Assembly: GCF_003846185.1 (NCBI RefSeq)
Contig: NZ_ML123034.1
Location: 4,983,749 to 5,036,913 of the forward strand
DNA: 53,165 bases
Direction: 5' to 3'
DNA from: Streptomyces sp. ADI96-02
GTDB taxonomy: Bacteria > Actinomycetota > Actinomycetes > Streptomycetales > Streptomycetaceae
Shown here: positions 16,595 to 24,724 of the stretch, piece after piece
Layout: each line of letters opens with the position of its first letter
How positions within the stretch are numbered: the first letter of the stretch is position 1
Made by a program: the position numbers and the translations under genes
Notes under the pieces: generated by a model
What the model was told of the DNA's origin: nothing
The model's input: the letters and a program-made list of their open reading frames with translations, nothing else
Database searches by the model: none

Positions 16595-16627
16595 CCACAT
16601 CCGCCCAGTTGTCCACCAAGATCCACA
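16591..16627 (+). promoter_or_regulatory. Cluster of DnaA-box-like sequences upstream of yraN
   Basis: TTTTCCACA (16591), TTGTCCACC (16609) and AGATCCACA (16619) lie within 37 bases. The Streptomyces DnaA box is TTGTCCACA; the first two each differ by one base and the third is weaker. They sit 47 bases before the first gene of the yraN-comM-dprA group. Function unproven. Confidence 0.4.
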
Positions 16628-16673
16628 GTGCCCGCGCGGACAGGCCAGAGTCGGTGCCGGAGGTGGTGCCGAA

Positions 16674-17033
16674 ATGAACGCACGGGGGGCACTCGGGCGG
16701 TATGGCGAGGACCTGGCGGCACGGCTGCTGGCCGACGCCGGGATGGACGTGATCGAGCGGAACTGGCGCTGTCGCGCCGGAGAGATCGACATCGTGGCCA
16801 GGGACGGTAACGCCCTGGTCGTCTGCGAGGTGAAGACCCGCAGGTCGCAGGAGTTCGAACATCCGATGGCCGCGGTGACGCCGGTCAAGGCCGATCGGCT
16901 GCGCCGGCTCGCCGAGATCTGGCTCGACCGGCACGGCGGGCCGCCGGGCGGGGGCGTGCGGATCGATCTCGTCGGGGTGACCGTGCCCCGGCGCGGCGCT
17001 CCCGTCGTGGAGCACGCGCGAGGGGTGTCCTGA
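16674..17033 (+). CDS. YraN family (UPF0102) putative endonuclease
   Basis: 119 residues. The nuclease-like core shows GEIDIVARDG at 36-45 and CEVKTRRS at 51-58, the D-ExK pattern of the restriction-endonuclease fold. It begins ARGALGRYGEDLAARLLADAG. In many genomes it is found beside comM and dprA, suggesting DNA processing, but its biochemical role is unsettled. ATG start with GGAGGTGG upstream. The stop overlaps the comM start (TGATG). Confidence 0.9.
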   Translation: MNARGALGRYGEDLAARLLADAGMDVIERNWRCRAGEIDIVARDGNALVVCEVKTRRSQEFEHPMAAVTPVKADRLRRLAEIWLDRHGGPPGGGVRIDLVGVTVPRRGAPVVEHARGVS

Positions 17034-18658
17034 TGGGCTTCGCGCGAGCGTGTTCGGTGGCGCTGGTCGGCGTCGAGGGCGTGGTGGTCGAGGTGCAGGC
17101 GGACCTGGAGCCCGGGGTGGCCGCGTTCACCCTGGTCGGTCTGCCGGACAAGAGCCTGGTGGAGAGCCGGGACCGGGTGCGGGCGGCGGTGGTGAACTCC
17201 GGCGCGGAGTGGCCGCAGAAGAAGCTCACGGTCGGGCTCTCCCCGGCCTCGGTGCCCAAGAGTGGATCGGGATTCGATCTCGCCGTGGCCTGCGCGGTCC
17301 TCGGGGCGGCCGAGCGGCTCGATCCCGCCGCCATCGCCGACGTGGTGATGATCGGAGAGCTGGGGCTGGACGGCCGGGTACGGCCGGTGCGCGGCGTGCT
17401 GCCCGCCGTCCTCGCGGCGGCCGAGGCGGGATACCGGCAGGTCGTCGTGCCCGAGCAGACGGCGGGGGAGGCCGCTCTCGTGCCGGGCGTCTCGGTCCTC
17501 GGCGTCCGGAGCCTGCGCCAGCTGGTCGCCGTCCTGTGCGACGAGCCGGTCCCGGACGAGCCCGCCGACGGCGGTCAGGGCCGGCCCGACGCCATGCTCG
17601 CCGGGCTCATGGTCCCGGGCATCGGCCTCGGCACCGGCCTCGCGGCGGCCTCGGCGGGCGGGGACGGCGGGCGGCCCGACCTGGCGGACGTCGCCGGGCA
17701 GCGGCGTCCGCGCCAGGCCCTGGAGGTGGCCGCGGCCGGCGGCCACCACCTGCTGCTCTCGGGCCCGCCGGGAGCGGGCAAGACCATGCTGGCGGAACGG
17801 CTCCCGGCTCTCCTGCCGCCGCTCACCCGGCAGGAATCCCTCGAAGTGACGGCGGTCCATTCCGTGGCGGGCATCCTCCCACCGGGTGAACCGCTCGTCG
17901 CCCGCGCGCCCTACTGCGCGCCGCACCACTCCGCGACGATGCAGTCGCTGGTGGGCGGGGGCAACGGGATGCCGAGACCCGGAGCCGTCTCGCTCGCCCA
18001 TCGTGGGATCCTCTTCCTCGACGAAGCGCCGGAATTCTCCGCGAAGGCGCTCGACGCCCTGCGCCAGCCCCTGGAGTCCGGCCATGTCGTGGTGGCCCGG
18101 GCGGCGGGCGTGGTGCGGCTTCCCGCCAGGTTCCTGATGGTCCTCGCCGCCAACCCGTGTCCCTGCGGGCGGCACACCCTGACCGGTGCGGGCTGCGAGT
18201 GCCCTCCCTCGGCGGTCCGCCGCTACCAGGCCCGCCTGTCGGGGCCGCTGCTCGACCGCGTGGACCTCCGGGTCGAGGTGGAGCCGGTCAACCGCGCGGA
18301 TCTGCTCGGGCAGGGCGGGCGCGGCGAGCCGACGGCGGTGGTGGCCGCGCGGGTGCGGGAGGCGCGGGAGCGGGCCGCGCGACGGCTGGCGGGCACGCCC
18401 TGGGCCACCAACAGCGAGGTGCCGGGCCATGAGCTGCGGACCCGGCTGCTCACGGCTCCGGGAGCGCCGGCGCAGGCGGAACGGGACCTGGAGCGCGGCC
18501 TGCTCACGGCCCGCGGCCTGGACCGGGTGCTGCGGGTGGCGTGGACCGTGGCGGACCTGCGGGGTGCGGACCGGCCCGAGGCGGGCGACGTCGCGGCGGC
18601 GCTGGAGCTGCGCACGGGGATCCGGCGCGGGGTGCCGATGGAGGCGGGGGCGCGGTGA
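17033..18658 (+). CDS. comM: YifB/ComM family AAA+ ATPase (Mg-chelatase-like)
   Basis: 541 residues. The N-terminal Lon-like ChlI domain starts MGFARACSVALVGVEG and has FTLVGLPDKSLVESRDRV. The AAA+ core has Walker A GPPGAGKT at 244-251, Walker B RGILFLDEAPEFS, and a cysteine cluster NPCPCG with CEC. ComM is a hexameric helicase promoting branch migration during recombination in naturally competent bacteria. Streptomyces are not known to be competent, so the substrate here is open. It overlaps yraN by one base and dprA by four. Confidence 0.93.
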   Translation: MGFARACSVALVGVEGVVVEVQADLEPGVAAFTLVGLPDKSLVESRDRVRAAVVNSGAEWPQKKLTVGLSPASVPKSGSGFDLAVACAVLGAAERLDPAAIADVVMIGELGLDGRVRPVRGVLPAVLAAAEAGYRQVVVPEQTAGEAALVPGVSVLGVRSLRQLVAVLCDEPVPDEPADGGQGRPDAMLAGLMVPGIGLGTGLAAASAGGDGGRPDLADVAGQRRPRQALEVAAAGGHHLLLSGPPGAGKTMLAERLPALLPPLTRQESLEVTAVHSVAGILPPGEPLVARAPYCAPHHSATMQSLVGGGNGMPRPGAVSLAHRGILFLDEAPEFSAKALDALRQPLESGHVVVARAAGVVRLPARFLMVLAANPCPCGRHTLTGAGCECPPSAVRRYQARLSGPLLDRVDLRVEVEPVNRADLLGQGGRGEPTAVVAARVREARERAARRLAGTPWATNSEVPGHELRTRLLTAPGAPAQAERDLERGLLTARGLDRVLRVAWTVADLRGADRPEAGDVAAALELRTGIRRGVPMEAGAR

Positions 18659-19854
18659 AGGCGTCCACGGAACGGGCGGCGGGGCGGGGCCGGGGGCCGG
18701 AGGACGCGGAGCGGCTGGCCCGGGCCGCGTTGACGAGGGTGCTGGAGCCGGGCGACGAGCGCGCCGGGCAGTGGCTGCGGGCGGCCGGGCCCGTCGGGCT
18801 GCTGCGGATCCTCGGCTCCGAGGACGGGTCCGCCGCCGAGACGCTGCCCGGAATGACCGCCGCGCGCCGGGAGGGCCACCTGCTGCGGGCTGCGGCTGCC
18901 GACCCCGTGCGCGATCTGGCGGAGGTGGCCGCGGCGGGCGGGCGCTTCGTCTGCCCCGGCGACCTGGAGTGGCCCAGCCAGCTGGACGACCTGGGCGACG
19001 CGCGGCCGGTCGGGCTCTGGGTGCGGGGCGCCGCGGACCTGCGGCTGTGGTCCCTGCGCTCGGTCGCGGTGGTCGGTGCGCGCGCCTGCACCGCGTACGG
19101 CGCGCACATGGCCGCGAGCATGGGCGCCGGGCTCGCGGAGCGCGGTTGGGTGGTGGTGTCGGGCGCGGCGTTCGGCGTGGACGGGGCGGCCCACCGCGGG
19201 GCCCTCGCGGCGGGCGGGGCCACGACGGCGGTGCTGGCCTGCGGCGTGGACGTCGTCTACCCGCGAGGACATGCCGAGTTGATCGGGAGGGTGGCGCAAC
19301 AGGGCCTCGTCGTCACGGAGTTGCCGCCGTCCTCGCACCCGACGCGCAGCAGGTTCGTCCTGCGCAACCGGGTGATCGCCGCCCTGACCAGGGGAACGGT
19401 CGTGGTGGAGGCCGAGTACCGCAGCGGATCGCTCGTCACCGCCCGCCGGGCGCAAAACCTCGGCCGCCACGTGATGGGAGTGCCCGGCCCCGCCACCAGC
19501 GGCCTCTCGGCAGGCGTTCACGAGCTGCTGCGCGGCGAGGGCGTGCTGGTCACCGACGCGTCCGAAGTCGTCGAACTGGTCGGGGACATCGGCGAGCTCG
19601 CTCCGGTCAGGCGCGGCCCGGTGCTGCCCCGGGACCAGTTGGGCGCGACCGCCGCGCGCGTCCTCGAATCCCTTCCGTACCACGGCCTCGCCCGCCCCCG
19701 TGACCTCGCCCGCAGCGCCGGGACGTCCAGCGACGAAGCGCTCGCGCTGCTGTACGAACTGCACTCACTGGGGTTCGTCGAACGCGAGGGCGACGGATGG
19801 CGGTTGACGGTCACCCCGCCACGCAACGGCGACGCGCGGCGGGGCGGTACTTGA
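18655..19854 (+). CDS. dprA: DNA-processing protein DprA (Smf)
   Basis: 399 residues. The Rossmann-type core has SVAVVGARACTAYG, VVVSGAAFGVDGAAH, GVDVVYPRGH, RSRFVLRNRVIAAL and ARRAQNLGRHVMGVPG, the conserved ssDNA/RecA-loading surface. A SAM-like N-terminal region precedes it, and a winged-helix C-terminal domain (HGLARPRDLARSAG) follows. It protects incoming ssDNA and loads RecA. GTG start overlaps comM, so yraN-comM-dprA is a single translationally coupled group. Confidence 0.94.
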   Translation: MKASTERAAGRGRGPEDAERLARAALTRVLEPGDERAGQWLRAAGPVGLLRILGSEDGSAAETLPGMTAARREGHLLRAAAADPVRDLAEVAAAGGRFVCPGDLEWPSQLDDLGDARPVGLWVRGAADLRLWSLRSVAVVGARACTAYGAHMAASMGAGLAERGWVVVSGAAFGVDGAAHRGALAAGGATTAVLACGVDVVYPRGHAELIGRVAQQGLVVTELPPSSHPTRSRFVLRNRVIAALTRGTVVVEAEYRSGSLVTARRAQNLGRHVMGVPGPATSGLSAGVHELLRGEGVLVTDASEVVELVGDIGELAPVRRGPVLPRDQLGATAARVLESLPYHGLARPRDLARSAGTSSDEALALLYELHSLGFVEREGDGWRLTVTPPRNGDARRGGT

Positions 19855-20120
19855 CCTGGAGCATTCGGGTGAAAAGGTAAGCCCGATGACCTCGGACCAA
19901 CGCTCGACGGCGTATCCGGGGCCGACGCCCGGGGCGACGCCCATGGTGACGGCCCCGGACCTCGCCGGGCGCGACCGGTGTCCGCGGCAGAACGAAATCG
20001 CGCGGTACGGAACTCCTCGCCTGCGCGGACTGCGACCCCACAGTCACGCTACGCTCACAAGGATTCCGCCCCAGACAAAAGTCCCCCAGCACTTCACGGC
20101 AGAACGGCTCAAGGCACCAC

Positions 20121-20957
20121 ATGCCCCAGCACACCTCCGGGTCTGACCGCGCGGCAGTACCACCGGTTGCGCGTGGCACTGTGCGCCCTCCCGCCCCCTC
20201 CTCCCTCGACGAGTTGTGGCGCTCCTACAAGACCACCGGTGACGAGCGGCTGCGGGAGCAGCTGATCCTGCACTACTCGCCGCTGGTCAAGTACGTCGCG
20301 GGGCGGGTGAGCGTGGGGCTGCCGTCCAACGTCGAGCAGGCCGACTTCGTCTCCTCCGGAGTCTTCGGGCTGATCGACGCGATCGAGAAGTTCGACATCG
20401 AGCGGGCCATCAAGTTCGAGACGTACGCGATCACCAGGATCCGCGGCGCGATGATCGACGAACTGCGGGCGCTGGACTGGATTCCCCGCTCGGTGCGGCA
20501 GAAGGCGCGCAACGTGGAGCGCGCCTACGCCACGCTGGAGGCGCAGCTGAGACGTACGCCCTCCGAGGCCGAGGTGGCCGCGGAGATGGGCATCGCGTTG
20601 GAGGAACTGCACGCCGTTTTCAGCCAGTTGTCGCTGGCGAACGTCGTCGCCCTGGAGGAGCTGCTGCACGTCGGCGGCGAGGGCGGCGACCGGTTGAGCC
20701 TGATGGACACCCTGGAGGACACCACCGCCGACAATCCGGTCGAGGTCGCCGAGGACCGCGAGCTGAGACGGCTCCTCGCCCGTGCCATCAACACGCTCCC
20801 CGACCGTGAGAAGACCGTGGTGACGCTCTACTACTACGAGGGGCTGACCCTGGCGGAGATCGGCAACGTCCTCGGTGTGACGGAGAGCCGGGTCAGCCAG
20901 ATCCACACCAAGTCCGTGCTCCAGCTCCGGGCCAAACTGGCCGACGCCGGCCGCTGA
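20121..20957 (+). CDS. whiG: RNA polymerase sigma factor WhiG
   Basis: 278 residues, sigma-28/FliA-like. Region 2 has EQLILHYSPLVKYVAGRV and FGLIDAIEKFDIERAIKFETYA. Region 3 has MIDELRALDWIPRSVRQKAR. Region 4 has LPDREKTVVTLYYYEGLTLAEIG and GVTESRVSQIHTKSVLQLR. WhiG commits aerial hyphae to sporulation and is held inactive by the anti-sigma RsiG with c-di-GMP in S. venezuelae. ATG start. The 266 bases upstream hold no clear gene. A small hairpin follows the stop. Confidence 0.95.
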   Translation: MPQHTSGSDRAAVPPVARGTVRPPAPSSLDELWRSYKTTGDERLREQLILHYSPLVKYVAGRVSVGLPSNVEQADFVSSGVFGLIDAIEKFDIERAIKFETYAITRIRGAMIDELRALDWIPRSVRQKARNVERAYATLEAQLRRTPSEAEVAAEMGIALEELHAVFSQLSLANVVALEELLHVGGEGGDRLSLMDTLEDTTADNPVEVAEDRELRRLLARAINTLPDREKTVVTLYYYEGLTLAEIGNVLGVTESRVSQIHTKSVLQLRAKLADAGR

Positions 20958-22468
20958 GAAGCCGGGTCTTCGGCCACCCGAACAGAGGCCGAACCCTTCC
21001 CTCGCAGACGTGCCGCCGTAGAGTGGAGGCGTGCCCAGGATTCGAGCGGCCTCCGTGGCCGAGCACCGGACCATGCAGCGCGGCGCCCTCCTGGACGCCG
21101 CGCGCTCTCTGCTGTCCGAAGGCGGTACGGAGGCGCTGACCTTCCCCGCACTCGCCGAGCGCACGGGTCTCGCTCGGTCCTCCGTGTACGAGTACTTCCG
21201 CTCCCGCGCCGCGGTCGTCGAGGAGCTGTGCGCCGTCGACTTCCCCGTCTGGGCGGCCGAGGTCGAGAACGCGATGCGGCGTGAGGAGACCCCCGAGGCG
21301 AAGATCGAGGCGTATGTGCGCCGCCAGCTCGACCTCGTCGGGGACCGCCGCCACCGCGCGGTCGTCGCGATCTCCGCGAGCGAGCTGGACGCCGGCGCCC
21401 GGGAGAAGATCCGGGCGGCGCACGGCGGTCTGATCGCCATGATCGTCGAGGCCCTGGCCGACCTCGGCCACACGCAGCCCCGGCTCGCCGCGATGCTCCT
21501 CCAGGGCTCGGTGGACGCCGCCGTGCGCCGCATCGAGCTCGGGGTCGCCGAGGAGCCCGGCCTGATCGCGGACACCGCGGTCGGCATGATCCTGCGCGGC
21601 GTACGCGGCTGAACGAACCGCGACGAGCGGGGGAGAGGGGCCCGGCCCGCTTCTCCGCCCCGGCCCGCCCGTCCCGATCGGCGCGGGGTTGTCTCTGCGG
21701 TTCGGGCACGCCGGACACCGGCAGCAGCCGTGAAGGCCCGCGCCGCAGCAGCGCGGGCGGCAGCAGCGTGAGCGGGTCCAGGTAGGCGTCGCCGCGCCGG
21801 AGCCCCCAGTGCAGGCAGCCCGCGGCGCAGTGGAACGGCCCCGCCTCCAGCACCCCGACCGGTCGGCCCGCCGCCACCTCCTCGCCCTCCTCGACCGTCG
21901 CGCGCACCGGTTCGAAGGTCGTGCGCAGCACGGGCGCACCGCTCCCGGCCACCTCGACGGTGACCACTCCGCGTCCGGCCACACGCCCCGCGAAGACGAT
22001 CCGGCCCGTGGCGGCGGCCAGCACCGCCTCGCCCGGCCGCGCGGCGAGGTCGACGCCGCGATGGCCGGGGCCGTACGGCCCGGCCGGCGGCTCCCAGCCG
22101 CGCAGCACCGCGGGCCTGCCCGCCAGCGGCCAGGACCGGCCGCCGGTCCGTTCCGCCGCCCGGCCCGGCGGAACCGGTGAGGCGGCGGCGGAGGCCCGCG
22201 CGACCGCCGCCGCCCGCACCGCGTCCGGACCGGCCGCCCGCACCGCGCCCGGCACCGCGGAGACCATGAACGCGACCACCAGGGCCACCGCGGCGGCCAC
22301 CACCGACGACACGAGCACCGACACCGGCGTCGAAGCCGAAGCCGAAGCCGAAACCGAAGACGCAGCCGACATGGGCATTGACGCCGAAGCCGAAGCCCGC
22401 GGCATCGGCTTCGGCGTCCGGGGATGTGCGCAGCGTGGTCGAGCGGGTGCGCGGCGTGGTACTCGCAT
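20834..22468 (-). CDS. M23 (LytM-like) protein, no stop codon before the convergent gene
   Basis: The recognisable part is about 250 residues (22468 down to about 21720): a Ser-Ala repeat N-terminus, a hydrophobic export segment (SVLVSSVVAAAVALVVAFMV), then an M23 domain with GHRGVDLAA (His136, Asp140), GRIVFAG and GCLHWGLRRG. The canonical HxH is CxH here (Cys218, His220), so one catalytic His is missing. The frame then stays open for another ~290 residues, running antisense through the whole TetR gene into whiG; that tail is basic and unlike any protein I know. The native end is uncertain. The start is also uncertain (ATG 22468, 22405 or 22378). Confidence 0.55.
   Translation of the reverse strand: MRVPRRAPARPRCAHPRTPKPMPRASASASMPMSAASSVSASASASTPVSVLVSSVVAAAVALVVAFMVSAVPGAVRAAGPDAVRAAAVARASAAASPVPPGRAAERTGGRSWPLAGRPAVLRGWEPPAGPYGPGHRGVDLAARPGEAVLAAATGRIVFAGRVAGRGVVTVEVAGSGAPVLRTTFEPVRATVEEGEEVAAGRPVGVLEAGPFHCAAGCLHWGLRRGDAYLDPLTLLPPALLRRGPSRLLPVSGVPEPQRQPRADRDGRAGAEKRAGPLSPARRGSFSRVRRAGSCRPRCPRSGRAPRRPRARCGARRRPPSPGGASRRAGAACGRGRPGPRRSWRSDRRAPPGSSPGRRRPARSRRSRRPRGGGGPRRGRAGGAHTPRSSPRGSPHAASRSRPRPPRRGSRRRTAPRRPRRGSGSTRTRRTERDPCARRVRGRSAPPYRLRTAESARRPGGRRAAWSGARPRRPLESWARLHSTAARLRGKGSASVRVAEDPASQRPASASLARSWSTDLVWIWLTRLSVTPRTLPISARVSPS
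20969..20993. terminator. Weak hairpin after whiG
   Basis: TTCGGCC and GGCCGAA pair around an 11-base loop, 11 bases after the whiG stop. No T-tract. Confidence 0.4.
21031..21612 (+). CDS. TetR/AcrR family regulator
   Basis: 193 residues. The N-terminal helix-turn-helix reads ALLDAARSLLSEGG, then FPALAERTGLARSSVYEYFRS at about 36-56. The C-terminal part is helical and of unknown ligand. GTG start. TAGAGT at 21019-21024 lies 7 bases before it, which suggests a leaderless transcript, because GGAGG is only 1 base from the start. It lies directly after whiG and converges on the M23-like gene. The target is unknown; no obvious operator repeat is seen. Confidence 0.88.
   Translation: MPRIRAASVAEHRTMQRGALLDAARSLLSEGGTEALTFPALAERTGLARSSVYEYFRSRAAVVEELCAVDFPVWAAEVENAMRREETPEAKIEAYVRRQLDLVGDRRHRAVVAISASELDAGAREKIRAAHGGLIAMIVEALADLGHTQPRLAAMLLQGSVDAAVRRIELGVAEEPGLIADTAVGMILRGVRG
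22331..22395. repeat. GCCGAA hexamer repeats coding a Ser-Ala tract
   Basis: About five tandem GCCGAA/GTCGAA-type units at 22331-22358 and two more near 22383-22395. On the minus strand they code alternating Ser-Ala at the N-terminus of the M23-like protein. A 12-bp inverted repeat (GACGCCGAAGCC at 22380-22391 with its complement at 22407-22418) sits at the edge. Confidence 0.8.
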
Positions 22469-22518
22469 GCGCCAACGGTCTCCCGTATCCCGGGATTTCG
22501 CTGATCATGGACCGTTCC

Positions 22519-22545
22519 TGTGGACAGCCCGCCGGTTGTGGACAT
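22519..22545 (-). promoter_or_regulatory. Two DnaA-box-like sequences upstream of rpsB
   Basis: On the minus strand, CTGTCCACA (22519-22527) and ATGTCCACA (22537-22545) each match the Streptomyces DnaA box TTGTCCACA at 8 of 9 positions. They lie between the divergent M23-like gene and rpsB, about 200 bases before rpsB. The rest of the 278-base gap holds a possible -10, TACACT, at 22575-22580. Confidence 0.4.
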
Positions 22546-22746
22546 CGCCGTCACCCGGCACCCGAAGGGTCCCGTACACTTCATGTGGCGATCCGGGTCA
22601 CCGGGTCGACTTCGCACGCCCCGCCACCTCCCCCTTCGCGGACGGTGGCCGCGCCCCTCGGTCCTTCGTGGCACGGCGCGATCGGGGCGTCAGGCGCCGC
22701 CGCAATCCTGTGGTGGCGACAACCGAGAAACTCAAGGAGTACGGCC

Positions 22747-23700
22747 ATGGCCGTCGTCACGATGCGGGAGCTGCTGGAAAGCGGCGTCCACTTCGGTCAC
22801 CAGACCCGTCGCTGGAACCCGAAGATGAAGCGCTTCATCTTCACCGAGCGCAACGGCATCTACATCATCGACCTGCTCCAGTCGCTGTCGTACATCGACC
22901 GCGCCTACGAGTTCGTCAAGGAGACCGTCGCCCACGGCGGCTCCATCATGTTCGTGGGTACGAAGAAGCAGGCCCAGGAGGCCATCGCCGAGCAGGCGAC
23001 GCGCGTCGGCATGCCGTACGTCAACCAGCGTTGGCTCGGCGGCATGCTCACCAACTTCTCCACCGTCTACAAGCGCCTTCAGCGTCTGAAGGAGCTTGAG
23101 CTCATCGACTTCGAGGACGTGGCCGCCTCCGGCCTCACCAAGAAGGAGCTCCTGGTCCTCTCGCGCGAGAAGGCCAAGCTGGAGAAGACCCTCGGTGGTA
23201 TCCGCGAGATGCAGAAGGTGCCCAGCGCCGTCTGGATCGTCGACACCAAGAAGGAGCACATCGCCGTCGGTGAGGCGCGCAAGCTCCACATCCCGGTCGT
23301 CGCGATCCTCGACACCAACTGCGACCCCGACGAGGTCGACTACAAGATCCCGGGCAACGACGACGCGATCCGCTCCGTCACCCTGCTCACCCGCGTGATC
23401 GCCGACGCCGTCGCCGAGGGCCTCATCGCCCGTTCCGGTGCCGCCACCGGCGACTCGAAGCCGGGCGAGAAGGCCGCCGGCGAGCCCCTCGCCGAGTGGG
23501 AGCGTGACCTGCTCGAGGGCGACAAGAAGGACGAGACCCCGGCCGCCGAGGTCCAGTCCTCCGCCGAGACCGAGAAGGTCGCCGACGCCGAGAAGCCGGC
23601 CGAGGCCGTCGCCGAGGCCGAGTCTCCGGTCGCCGAGGCCGAGTCTCCGGTCGCCGAGGCCGAGGCTCCGGCCGCCGACGCGGACGCCGAGCAGGCCTGA
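22747..23700 (+). CDS. rpsB: 30S ribosomal protein S2
   Basis: 317 residues. The core has MRELLESGVHFGHQTRRWNP, NGIYIIDLLQSL, QRWLGGMLTN and GNDDAIRSV. The C-terminus is extended by ~65 acidic Ala/Glu residues with a 7-residue tandem repeat (AEAESPV twice, then AEAEAPA). E. coli S2 is 241 residues, and such tails are usual in Streptomyces. ATG start with AAGGAG 7 bases upstream. First gene of the rpsB-tsf operon. Confidence 0.97.
   Translation: MAVVTMRELLESGVHFGHQTRRWNPKMKRFIFTERNGIYIIDLLQSLSYIDRAYEFVKETVAHGGSIMFVGTKKQAQEAIAEQATRVGMPYVNQRWLGGMLTNFSTVYKRLQRLKELELIDFEDVAASGLTKKELLVLSREKAKLEKTLGGIREMQKVPSAVWIVDTKKEHIAVGEARKLHIPVVAILDTNCDPDEVDYKIPGNDDAIRSVTLLTRVIADAVAEGLIARSGAATGDSKPGEKAAGEPLAEWERDLLEGDKKDETPAAEVQSSAETEKVADAEKPAEAVAEAESPVAEAESPVAEAEAPAADADAEQA
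23611..23673 (+). repeat. 21-base tandem repeat in the rpsB tail
   Basis: Two identical 21-base units (23611-23631, 23632-23652) and a third diverged copy (23653-23673) code for the AEAESPV heptads at the S2 C-terminus. Confidence 0.9.
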
Positions 23701-23718
23701 CACCCGTCACGGCTGCTG

Positions 23719-23756
23719 ACGGCGGGGGCCGACGCCACAAGCGTCGCCCCCGCCGT
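23719..23756 (+). terminator. Strong hairpin between rpsB and tsf
   Basis: ACGGCGGGGGCCGACGC pairs with GCGTCGCCCCCGCCGT (one bulged C) around a 5-base loop. Because tsf follows without an obvious promoter of its own, this probably acts as a partial terminator that lowers EF-Ts relative to S2. Confidence 0.75.
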
Positions 23757-23799
23757 TCACCCGTAGATCTTTCAGACTTCGAGAGAGACATACAGACTC

Positions 23800-24636
23800 A
23801 TGGCGAACTACACCGCCGCTGACGTCAAGAAGCTCCGCGAGCTCACCGGCGCCGGCATGATGGACTGCAAGAAGGCGCTCGACGAGGCCGACGGCAACGT
23901 CGACAAGGCCGTCGAGGCGCTCCGTATCAAGGGCCAGAAGGGCGTCGCCAAGCGCGAGGGCCGCTCTGCCGAGAACGGCGCCGTCGTCTCCCTCATCTCC
24001 GAGGACCAGACGTCCGGCGTTCTGCTGGAGCTGAAGTGCGAGACGGACTTCGTAGCCAAGGGCGATAAGTTCCAGAACGTCGCCAACACGCTCGCCGCCC
24101 ACGTCGCCGCGACCTCCCCGGCCGACATCCAGGCGCTGCTCGCCTCCGAGATCGAGGCCGGCAAGACCGTCCAGGCGTACGTCGACGAGGCCAACGCCAA
24201 CCTCGGCGAGAAGATCGTCCTGGACCGCTTCGCGCAGTTCACCGGCACCTACGTCGCCGTGTACATGCACCGCACCATGCCCGACCTGCCCCCGCAGATC
24301 GGTGTCCTGGTCGAGCTGGACAAGGCCGACGCCGAGCTGGCCAAGGGCATCGCGCAGCACATCGCGGCGTTCGCCCCGAAGTACCTCTCCCGCGAGGACG
24401 TCCCGGCCGAGGTCGTCGAGGCCGAGCGCCGCGTCGCCGAGGAGACCACCCGCGCCGAGGGCAAGCCCGAGGCCGCCCTCCCGAAGATCGTCGAGGGTCG
24501 CGTCAACGGCTTCTTCAAGGAGGCCACCCTCCTCGGCCAGCCGTACGCGCTGGACGCCAAGAAGTCCGTCCAGAAGGTCCTGGACGAGGCCGGTGTCACC
24601 CTGACGCGCTTCTCGCGCATCAAGGTCGGCATCTGA
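23800..24636 (+). CDS. tsf: Translation elongation factor Ts
   Basis: 278 residues. The UBA-like N-terminus has KKLRELTGAGMMDCKKAL. The core has LLELKCETDFVAKGDKF, the EF-Tu contact motif, and RTMPDLPPQIGVLVELD. The C-terminus carries FFKEATLLGQPYALD. It recycles EF-Tu-GDP. ATG start. It lies 99 bases after rpsB, separated by the hairpin described at 23719. Confidence 0.97.
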   Translation: MANYTAADVKKLRELTGAGMMDCKKALDEADGNVDKAVEALRIKGQKGVAKREGRSAENGAVVSLISEDQTSGVLLELKCETDFVAKGDKFQNVANTLAAHVAATSPADIQALLASEIEAGKTVQAYVDEANANLGEKIVLDRFAQFTGTYVAVYMHRTMPDLPPQIGVLVELDKADAELAKGIAQHIAAFAPKYLSREDVPAEVVEAERRVAEETTRAEGKPEAALPKIVEGRVNGFFKEATLLGQPYALDAKKSVQKVLDEAGVTLTRFSRIKVGI

Positions 24637-24724
24637 GTCCGTCCGCGAACAACGGTGGACCCCGATAGGGTCTAGTGCAGTCGACGGCCGCACTCATGCC
24701 GGACGACCGCAGAACTGACGAGGA

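Noticed and set aside
19886..20146. 86-residue open frame upstream of whiG
   Set aside because: No family likeness, overlaps the whiG start and lacks a clear ribosome binding site; more likely whiG leader.
22331..22395. GCCGAA repeats considered as a CRISPR-like array
   Set aside because: Units are 6 bases with no spacers; a simple coding repeat.
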